A stretch of 5,374 nucleotides of DNA from the NCBI GenBank assembly GCA_016789785.1, contig JAEUQE010000373.1, positions 1 to 5,374 on the forward strand, in the 5' to 3' direction. Made by a program: the position numbers and the translations under genes. Below, piece by piece: positions 1 through 4,814 of the stretch. Origin of the DNA: Bryobacterales bacterium. GTDB lineage: Bacteria; Acidobacteriota; Terriglobia; Bryobacterales; Bryobacteraceae. Within the stretch, counting starts at the first letter, position 1. Every line of letters starts with the position of its first letter. Below the pieces are notes generated by a model. It worked only from the letters and a program-made list of their open reading frames with translations. It did no database searches and was not told where the DNA came from.

Positions 1-1941
1 GTGAACGCCGGCAAGGAATGGCCGCGCAAGCTGGGACTGCCGGAGATCGTGCCCAACGACCAGTTTCCGCAACTCGATTTCGGGTTCGGGACCATTGGCG
101 GCCAGGCTTACGGCACGCGGGGTTCATTGAACTGGGATATCCAGAACTTACTCACGAAGATCCAGGGCAACCATACTCTGAAGATCGGTTATAACCATCG
201 CATCCTATATGGAGGAAACCGGCAGGGCGCGGCGCTCTCGGGCGACTACGCGTTTGGCGGACTTACAAGCAATCCGCAGTCTCCCGCAGGGACGGGCAAT
301 AATCTCGCGCAGTTTCTTCTGGGTGAGGTGTCCGGCTCCTTTATCGACCGCATTCTCGGCAACTCGTTCCACGGTCTGGCGCTGAGCGCGTTCCTGCAGG
401 ATGACTGGAAGGTGACGCGGCGTCTTACTCTGAATCTCGGGCTTCGGTGGGACTGGCAGCAGAAGCCGTACGAGCGCCACAACGGGCACATCAACTTTGA
501 TCCCACGGGCACGATTCCTGGAACACCGTTTCGCGGAACCACGGTCTTTGCAGGAATCAACGGGCAGCCTCGCTCGTTTCTGCAGGAGGATTGGAACGAC
601 TTCGGACCGCGCTTCGGCTTCGCCTATGATGTGTTTGGAAGCGGAAAAACCGTGGTGCGCGGAGGCTACGGCATCTTCTATCCGTCCATCTTCTTCCGCA
701 CCTTCCTGGGTGACACGAACCTGTTCTCCTCCACCAGAACGAATTACGTCGCGCAAGGCCCCGGGCAGCGTGCGTTTCTGTTCAAGGACGGATTTCCGTT
801 CCGCCCGCTCGAATCCCCGGGTGTGTCCGCGGGTCCGCAAGCGCTCCTTGGACAGGGCGTGAACTTCACGGAGCCCGACAAGACAACGCCTTTGTCGCAA
901 CAATGGAACCTGTCGTTGCAGCAACAGGTGAAGGCCTGGCTCTTCGACGTGACTTACTCGGCTAACAAGGGCAACCACTTCGCGGCGGCGGGCTATAACT
1001 TGAATCAGATCGATCCCCGCGTGCGCGCCGAACTGCAGCTTGCTCTGAATACGCCGGTGGCGAACCCGTATGCTGGACAGATCCCCGGGGGACTGGGCGC
1101 GGCCACGGTCACGCGCGAGCGGCTGCTGATGCCGTTTCCCTGGTATAACAGTGTGAATGTGCGGTCTCCGCGCATGGGCAACTACACGTCGCATCAGATG
1201 CAGATCACGGTGGCCCGGCGCATGCGGCGTGGTCTGCTGGTGAACTTCGCATACACGGCGGGTAAGAAGATCAGTGATTCCGCGACGGTTCCGGTGGACT
1301 TCGGACCGATTGAGCAGACTAACGAGAACGGCTACCAGGACGGCTTGTTTAACCGGCAGATTAGTAAGTCGGTGGACCCGGCCGATGTTTCTCAGAGGTT
1401 GGTGACGAGTTTGCTGTACGAGTTGCCGTTCGGGGCAGGGAAGGCCTGGAATCCGGCAAGCGGAGTGATGCGGCAGATTGTGGGTGGCTGGCAGGTGAAT
1501 CTGATTAACGTGAATCAGACTGGGATTCCACTGACAGTAACTGGCGCGAATAACTTCCAGGCCAACCGTCCGAACTCCACCGGCGTCAGCCCGGCACTGC
1601 CCCGCGGTGAGCGGACGCTACTCCGCTGGTTCGACACCGCGCAATTCGTCAATCCGCCGAACTTCACGTTCGGCAACATCGGGCGGACGATTCCCGATGC
1701 GCGCCACCCCGGCGCGGTGAACTTCGACGTGTCGCTGATCAAGGATACGCGCATCACGGAGCGGATCCGGCTGCAGTTCCGTGCCGAGAGTTTCAATTTC
1801 GCCAATCATGTGAATCTCGGGCTGGTGAACGACAGCTTCGCGCCGGGACCGGATGGCCGCAACGCGAGCGCGGTATTCGGCACCATTAACACGGCGCGCG
1901 ACGCACGGATTAATCAACTGGGTTTGAAGGTCATTTTCTAA
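1..1941 (+). CDS. Oar-like TonB-dependent receptor, C-terminal beta-barrel part (5' end outside window)
   Basis: This is the last 646 residues of a large outer-membrane protein of the acidobacterial Oar-like TonB-dependent receptor group, thought to import or bind large substrates such as oligosaccharides; the substrate cannot be read here. What is seen is alternating, aromatic-rich beta-strand sequence with family-typical blocks: FLQDDWK near residues 131-137 followed by a strand LTLNLGLRWDW, DFGPRFGFAYD near 200-210, GKTVVRGGYGIFY near 215-227, PLSQQWNLSLQQQ near 300, and RAESFNFANH near 594-603. The protein ends in KVIF; a terminal phenylalanine is the usual signal for barrel insertion by the BAM complex. 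Full-length relatives are typically around 1,000 residues or more, with a signal peptide, a carboxypeptidase-regulatory-like domain and a plug, all absent here. The GTG at position 1 is therefore almost certainly an internal valine codon. The TAA stop is at 1939-1941. I see no link to the CRISPR-related genes on the right. Confidence 0.9.
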   Translation: MNAGKEWPRKLGLPEIVPNDQFPQLDFGFGTIGGQAYGTRGSLNWDIQNLLTKIQGNHTLKIGYNHRILYGGNRQGAALSGDYAFGGLTSNPQSPAGTGNNLAQFLLGEVSGSFIDRILGNSFHGLALSAFLQDDWKVTRRLTLNLGLRWDWQQKPYERHNGHINFDPTGTIPGTPFRGTTVFAGINGQPRSFLQEDWNDFGPRFGFAYDVFGSGKTVVRGGYGIFYPSIFFRTFLGDTNLFSSTRTNYVAQGPGQRAFLFKDGFPFRPLESPGVSAGPQALLGQGVNFTEPDKTTPLSQQWNLSLQQQVKAWLFDVTYSANKGNHFAAAGYNLNQIDPRVRAELQLALNTPVANPYAGQIPGGLGAATVTRERLLMPFPWYNSVNVRSPRMGNYTSHQMQITVARRMRRGLLVNFAYTAGKKISDSATVPVDFGPIEQTNENGYQDGLFNRQISKSVDPADVSQRLVTSLLYELPFGAGKAWNPASGVMRQIVGGWQVNLINVNQTGIPLTVTGANNFQANRPNSTGVSPALPRGERTLLRWFDTAQFVNPPNFTFGNIGRTIPDARHPGAVNFDVSLIKDTRITERIRLQFRAESFNFANHVNLGLVNDSFAPGPDGRNASAVFGTINTARDARINQLGLKVIF

Positions 1942-2119
1942 TCCATCCACCGGCGCCATGGTGAGACATCAGGGACCGTCCGTTCTTCCAGGGGAATCGG
2001 TGAATTGGGATCGTACGGATAGCACTGATGACGGCCAGCAGGGCCAGCGGGCACACGAAGAGCTTTTGTGCTCGGCTGCCACTCGCAGTTCGGCAATGTC
2101 TGTGAGCCTGTGAACTTCG

Positions 2120-2166
2120 GGACTCGCGAAAAACGACCCGCCTTTGCTCGCCAAGAGTGACCCACC
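2120..2166 (-). repeat. 24-bp-period direct repeat resembling an IS21-family terminal region
   Basis: Read on the minus strand, 2166-2144 begins GGTGGGTCACTCTTGGCGAG and 2142-2120 begins GGCGGGTCGTTTTTCGCGAG. The two 23-mers agree at about 15 of 23 positions and are one base apart. Repeated GGGTCA(C/G)TTTTGGC-type units just inside the tip are familiar from IS21-family (istA/istB) elements. No istA or istB reading frame lies nearby, so this would be a solo end or a remnant. The resemblance rests on recalled consensus, not a search. Confidence 0.4.
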
Positions 2167-2202
2167 GGGCCTACCCCGATGTCGGTTCGGGCCATGGTTT
2201 TC

Positions 2203-2250
2203 GGCACGCGTGCCTCGTGGCAGGGCCTGTTTTCGGTGTGGGCACGCGTG
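2203..2250. repeat. 12-bp palindrome GGCACGCGTGCC with partial second copy
   Basis: GGCACGCGTGCC at 2203-2214 is a perfect palindrome. GGCACGCGTG recurs at 2241-2250, 38 bases later. Each copy is preceded by TTTTCGG, directly in the first case and with a five-base gap in the second, so this is a diverged direct repeat of a longer unit. Its role is unknown; it could be a remnant of a mobile-element end or a protein-binding site. Confidence 0.5.
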
Positions 2251-2267
2251 TGGCGCCGCGTGTTTGG

Positions 2268-2291
2268 TTGGAGGCTCTGTTGGAGGCTCTG
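2268..2291 (+). repeat. Perfect tandem duplication of 12-mer TTGGAGGCTCTG
   Basis: The unit TTGGAGGCTCTG occurs at 2268-2279 and again at 2280-2291 with no difference, which suggests recent slippage. It lies in non-coding sequence just outside the 331-aa gene. Confidence 0.8.
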
Positions 2292-2368
2292 TAGAAGCCG
2301 CATTCTCCGTAACGTAACGTTTCCGCATTTCGTGCGATGAATTCTGCCAGAGAAGATTCACGAAACAG

Positions 2369-3364
2369 TTACTCATCCTCTTCACCATTAATGATCTTCA
2401 TGATCTCCTGATAAGTGGGACCGGAGTAAATCGAGTTATAGTTCAAGCGCTCCGGGTAAGTGAAGGTTCCGGAGTGCTCATCGAAGAATGCTTCCGGATT
2501 CAGCGGCTGCAGGCAGAACTCCTCCGGGATTCCGAAGATGGTGAGCAGACGCTGGCTCCCTTTCCGCTCTTTCCGCCTTCCTGCCCGGCGAAGCGCCGCG
2601 AACCGGATTTTGGCTCTGAGTTTGTGAGTGGCGGCTTGCAGGAATGCCAGTACGGCCGCGATGAGGGTTTGGAGCCAGATATAGAGGAACGCGAGGGATT
2701 GGAACCGCAGTGATGGGCTTTCCGGAGTGGGAGTGGCAGTGGCAGTTACTGGATCGAGTGGTGGCAGTGGGTCGATCGTAATCGGGTCAGGAGAGAGACT
2801 CATCGCAGAGGAGCGCGTGCGGGGTTCCGGGAAGACCTCGACGCCGCGCAGCTTGCGGAGTTTGATGAGACGGTCAATGGCGCGGTCGTAAGAGCGTTCG
2901 TACATGCCCTCGTAGCGCTGAATGGTTTCGAGATTGGCTTTGTTGGCGAGGTTGAGGCCGCCGATGGCGTCGGAGGCGCGCATGGCGGGAGTTACTGTGG
3001 TGTAGACCGAATCGATTTCGGCACGCTTTCCGAAGATTCCGGAATCAAGGAGGCTGGTTTCGAGAGCCCAGGCGCGGCAGAGACGCCAATAGGAGTTCGT
3101 GATCTGGTCGACATAGCCGGCTTCCGTGGGAGTGGTGGGCTGCCATTCGTCGTAGAAGCTGCGGCGGAGATAGGCGTATTTATTCGGGCACTCGTTGGCG
3201 AGGACGACGGCTTTGGACGCGAGTCCGTGGACGATGGAGGCAGTGGCGGCGCGCTGCTTGCCTTCGGGGGTGACGGCGCCATTGGACTTACGGCCGTTTT
3301 CGCGGGCGATTTCGGCTTTCGTGCGTTTCGGTCGGGTTTCCGTTGTTTCGTGCATTTCGTGCAT
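2369..3364 (-). CDS. Hypothetical protein with N-terminal NGRKS/TPEGK/HGL signature, 331 aa
   Basis: Function unknown. The first 50 residues are basic and contain NGRKSNG (23-29), TPEGK (32-36) and HGL (46-48). I associate this signature with small, multicopy hypothetical proteins of Acidobacteria and Planctomycetes. A helical region follows (about 60-173) with a Y-W-R-L-x-R-A-W-x-L-E run at 92-102. Next come a proline/threonine-rich linker (about 190-218), a hydrophobic stretch (about 221-246) that could be one membrane helix, a strongly basic patch (247-272) and an acidic tail ending GEEDE. The start ATG (3364-3362) is well supported: AGGAGG lies six bases upstream, and the first codons repeat (Met-His-Glu twice). 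It is on the same strand as the csx3 operon but about 168 bases downstream of it, with its own ribosome site, so shared function is not implied. The conserved head joined to a low-complexity and hydrophobic tail suggests a mosaic protein. I am confident it is a real gene, but not about its job. Confidence 0.75.
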   Translation of the reverse strand: MHEMHETTETRPKRTKAEIARENGRKSNGAVTPEGKQRAATASIVHGLASKAVVLANECPNKYAYLRRSFYDEWQPTTPTEAGYVDQITNSYWRLCRAWALETSLLDSGIFGKRAEIDSVYTTVTPAMRASDAIGGLNLANKANLETIQRYEGMYERSYDRAIDRLIKLRKLRGVEVFPEPRTRSSAMSLSPDPITIDPLPPLDPVTATATPTPESPSLRFQSLAFLYIWLQTLIAAVLAFLQAATHKLRAKIRFAALRRAGRRKERKGSQRLLTIFGIPEEFCLQPLNPEAFFDEHSGTFTYPERLNYNSIYSGPTYQEIMKIINGEEDE

Positions 3365-3370
3365 GGAGTG

Positions 3371-3376
3371 CCTCCT
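3371..3376 (-). promoter_or_regulatory. Shine-Dalgarno AGGAGG of the 331-aa gene
   Basis: AGGAGG on the minus strand, six bases before the ATG. This near-ideal site decides between the first ATG and a second in-frame ATG three codons later, in favour of the first. Confidence 0.8.
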
Positions 3377-3532
3377 GGAATTCGAAGCAGTGTGCTTCCG
3401 CTTTCAGAGTGGCATGGCGCCGGCCGAATTCGAGCGCAGCGGGCTCGCCGCCCAGGCGTTGCTTGTGCGGCAACAGGTTGATTCTCTGAGGGTTGGCTGG
3501 CAGGAAATAAAGGAAGGAGTGTGGTGAACGGC

Positions 3533-4147
3533 TCAGGATGCTTCCGTGTCCAGACCGCCAGGTGTGGGCCCCTGGTTCGAGACCTGATCGAGAATGTACC
3601 TGGCCAAGGAAACAACGACCGGGCGATCTGATGCGTCCTCGCCACGCTCAAGATGGTGGATGACACCGCGGAGAACTCCGTCGGCGCCGACGCCGGAGAC
3701 GTGGTCTTCGGCGCTGTGATGGTCGCTCACCAATTCGGCGATCAGGCGCAAGCTGAGCTTGGTGCAGAATTCCCGCCACACTTCGAAGTCCTCTTCCCGG
3801 GAGGCCAGGAGAATCGCGTGCGAAGCGTGCCGGGCAATCAACTCATTCTTGCCGTCGACGATGCCGCCCAAGTCGACCAAGGTCAGAGGCAGATGGCAAT
3901 TCTGAACCCACAGTGCGGCGGTTTCGGCGAATTCCCAGGTGAACTTGGACTTGTGAGCCGCCTTCAACTCGGCAGCGAGTTCCGGAGTCTTGTGCACGGT
4001 TTCCTGATACCAAGAGCCCTCGCCGTCCGGGCATGCAGTGACCACATAGCAGTAGGGCGCGCCTGGGATTGCGCCGATGGCTTGGCGGATGGCCTTCAAC
4101 AGCACCGACTTTCCGCTTCGCGGAGGGCCACCAACGACAATCTTCAT
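3533..4147 (-). CDS. Csx3-associated P-loop NTPase (AAA-like), 204 aa
   Basis: This is a small P-loop NTPase encoded directly downstream of csx3. The Walker A motif is GGPPRSGKS at residues 6-14 (Lys13 and Ser14 would bind nucleotide and Mg). A hydrophobic strand ending in an acid, LTLVDLGG at 88-95 with Asp92, is the likely Walker B. Two other blocks stand out: ACPDGEGSW (38-46) and GVIHHLERGE (161-170). From memory, these features match the ATPase part of fused Csx3-AAA proteins of cyanobacteria and others. Its biochemical role is unclear; it may support or regulate cyclic oligoadenylate turnover, possibly by acting on nucleotides. It has no signal peptide or membrane segment, so it should be cytosolic. 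The start ATG (4147-4145) has GAGGAG nine bases upstream, and that site overlaps the csx3 stop codon, with 13 bases between the two reading frames. Co-transcription with csx3 is near certain and translational coupling is likely. The exact family name is an inference. Confidence 0.8.
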   Translation of the reverse strand: MKIVVGGPPRSGKSVLLKAIRQAIGAIPGAPYCYVVTACPDGEGSWYQETVHKTPELAAELKAAHKSKFTWEFAETAALWVQNCHLPLTLVDLGGIVDGKNELIARHASHAILLASREEDFEVWREFCTKLSLRLIAELVSDHHSAEDHVSGVGADGVLRGVIHHLERGEDASDRPVVVSLARYILDQVSNQGPTPGGLDTEAS

Positions 4148-4156
4148 AGAATCGGA

Positions 4157-4162
4157 CTCCTC
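4157..4162 (-). promoter_or_regulatory. Shine-Dalgarno GAGGAG overlapping csx3 stop codon
   Basis: On the minus strand the sequence TGAGGAG contains both the csx3 TGA stop (4163-4161) and the GAGGAG ribosome site of the NTPase gene, nine bases before its ATG. A ribosome finishing csx3 would sit on the next initiation site, which fits coupled translation and balanced amounts of the two proteins. Confidence 0.7.
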
Positions 4163-4469
4163 ACGGAATCAGATCGCCTGGCTTTCGTGCGGGATCATGT
4201 GAAACGCACACGACGTAGCGGTCGAGTTTGGGGTCGAAAAACGACACGAAGCCGAACAAGTGGGCGACCGCATGCCCGATCGCGATTGCGGCTGGCACCG
4301 AACAGGGACCGTTGAGTTTGATCCCCGTTCCACCTTTCAGGCCCAGGGCCGCGATCGCCTGAATCGCGTCGGGAACGATCCGATCGTTTTGCGCAGGTTC
4401 CCCGAAGGAAAGGCGCACAGTAACTACGCCTTGCGAAGTGTTCACTATCTCAGCAGTGTAAGCAGCCAC
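4161..4469 (-). CDS. csx3: Csx3/Crn3-type ring nuclease, cA4-degrading off-switch of type III CRISPR signalling
   Basis: A 102-residue protein whose second half matches the Csx3 (Crn3) family: KLNGP at 51-55, a helix with His66 and His70, the strand FVSFFDPKLD at 74-83, VVCVSH to His91, and a closing K-P-G-D-L-I. The family, typified by Archaeoglobus Csx3, cleaves cyclic tetra-adenylate in a Mn-dependent way within a tetramer, ending the antiviral alarm raised by Cas10. Aligned by eye to the archaeal protein as I remember it, His70 corresponds to H60, Asp79 to D69 and His91 to the H80 region, while Lys81 stands where the archaeal protein has Arg71. Length is normal for a stand-alone Csx3. The start is GTG at 4469-4467: an in-frame stop at 4508-4506 limits any extension, and no in-frame ATG lies between. 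There is no clear Shine-Dalgarno, but a TATACT lies seven bases upstream, so the message may be leaderless. The gene is followed at 13 bases by its P-loop partner. Confidence 0.87.
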   Translation of the reverse strand: MAAYTAEIVNTSQGVVTVRLSFGEPAQNDRIVPDAIQAIAALGLKGGTGIKLNGPCSVPAAIAIGHAVAHLFGFVSFFDPKLDRYVVCVSHDPARKPGDLIP

Positions 4470-4476
4470 GGACAGC

Positions 4477-4482
4477 AGTATA
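4477..4482 (-). promoter_or_regulatory. Possible -10 box TATACT for a leaderless csx3 transcript
   Basis: TATACT on the minus strand lies seven bases before the csx3 GTG, so transcription would begin at or next to the start codon. This would explain the missing Shine-Dalgarno. I find no good -35 hexamer at 16-18 bases upstream, which keeps confidence low. Confidence 0.35.
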
Positions 4483-4649
4483 CATCCATCGTGTGACCGG
4501 CGCCATCATTTTGTTTCAGTTGGAGGTTGGTGGTTGCGCGACTGTACGAATTGAGCCGCAAGGTTAAGCTGCCGACATACGCACGGTCAGGCTTGGGATC
4601 CAGGGTGTTTGCTGCGCGAGATGACGCACCCGAGACAGTATCGATAAGG

Positions 4650-4682
4650 GCGATGCCGCCCAGGCCTACGGGGAGGCATCGC
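4650..4682. repeat. Perfect 8-bp inverted repeat (hairpin) GCGATGCC / GGCATCGC
   Basis: GCGATGCC (4650-4657) and GGCATCGC (4675-4682) are perfect reverse complements. Inside them, after one G-A mismatch, CCC (4659-4661) pairs with GGG (4671-4673), leaving a nine-base loop. No T-run follows on either strand, so it is not a typical intrinsic terminator. It could be a protein-binding site, a leader-RNA structure in a longer csx3 transcript, or a mobile-element relic. Confidence 0.7.
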
Positions 4683-4759
4683 TGCCGGCGGACGTGAGCC
4701 AAAAAAGCAGCACAGTGCAGGTTGACGGCCGAAGTGGATGGACAGTTTTAACAATATTC

Positions 4760-4788
4760 TTTACTTCGTGTAAGGTCTGGTGTATCTT
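4760..4788 (+). promoter_or_regulatory. Sigma-70-like promoter for the CARF gene
   Basis: TTTACT (4760-4765), a 17-base spacer and TATCTT (4783-4788) give an ideally spaced -35/-10 pair with several consensus matches. A start near 4795 would leave a leader of about 20 bases before the ATG at 4815. An AT-rich patch just upstream is consistent with promoter DNA. Confidence 0.5.
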
Positions 4789-4800
4789 CGAGGCTTACAC
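4768..4800. promoter_or_regulatory. Dyad GTGTAAG-N19-CTTACAC around the -10 box (candidate operator)
   Basis: GTGTAAG (4768-4774) and CTTACAC (4794-4800) are perfect 7-bp inverted arms with a 19-base spacer. Allowing one bulged base at 4767, symmetry extends by three more pairs (CTT on the left, AAG on the right). The half-sites are 26 bases apart centre to centre and bracket the TATCTT -10 box. A dimeric regulator bound here would block the CARF-gene promoter. The regulator is not identified. Confidence 0.5.
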
Positions 4801-4814
4801 AAGCAGGTACGCCA

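Larger units (their letters stand above)
1942..2368. other. Repeat-rich intergenic strip, no credible gene
   Basis: These 427 bases lie between two convergent genes. Open frames exist on the minus strand, but their translations are low-complexity, proline/histidine/arginine-rich and match no family I know. The strip holds several short repeats, annotated separately: an IS21-like end repeat, a palindrome with a partial second copy, and a tandem 12-mer. I see no hairpin followed by a T-run that would serve as a terminator for either flanking gene. The picture fits a landing site for mobile DNA, with only debris left. Confidence 0.6.
4470..4814. other. Divergent control region between csx3 operon and CARF gene
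   Basis: These 345 bases separate csx3 (leftward) from the CARF gene (rightward). I see no convincing gene. A minus-strand open frame at 4702-4445 starts with TTG, lacks a ribosome site and runs 25 bases into csx3 in another frame. The region contains a strong hairpin (4650-4682), an AT-rich patch (about 4745-4766), a sigma-70-like promoter toward the CARF gene, and a dyad around its -10 box. The length is generous for a simple divergent promoter, so regulatory or relict content is possible. Confidence 0.6.

Noticed and set aside
205..1194. 329-aa minus-strand open frame
   Set aside because: It is antisense to the receptor gene, whose barrel motifs are unmistakable. The translation is arginine/histidine-rich and matches no family, a typical shadow in GC-rich DNA.
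1938..2388. Two overlapping minus-strand open frames (121 and 139 aa)
   Set aside because: Translations are low complexity and run through short repeats and an IS-like end; no start or family support.
3461..3477. Small hairpin GTTGC-loop-GCAAC between the 331-aa gene and the NTPase gene
   Set aside because: Only five pairs and no T-run on either strand, so not convincing as a terminator.
2992..3666. 224-aa minus-strand open frame
   Set aside because: It overlaps both the 331-aa gene and the NTPase gene in another frame and reads as serine/proline/arginine-rich low complexity.
3653..4315. 220-aa plus-strand open frame
   Set aside because: Antisense to the NTPase gene and the end of csx3, both supported by clear motifs and ribosome sites.
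4445..4702. 85-aa minus-strand open frame upstream of csx3
   Set aside because: It has a TTG start with no ribosome site, overlaps csx3 by 25 bases in another frame, contains the hairpin and matches no family I know. A relict gene cannot be excluded.
4470..4814. Possible CRISPR array or leader between csx3 and the CARF gene
   Set aside because: I found no regularly spaced repeat of CRISPR length; the inverted repeats are single copies.
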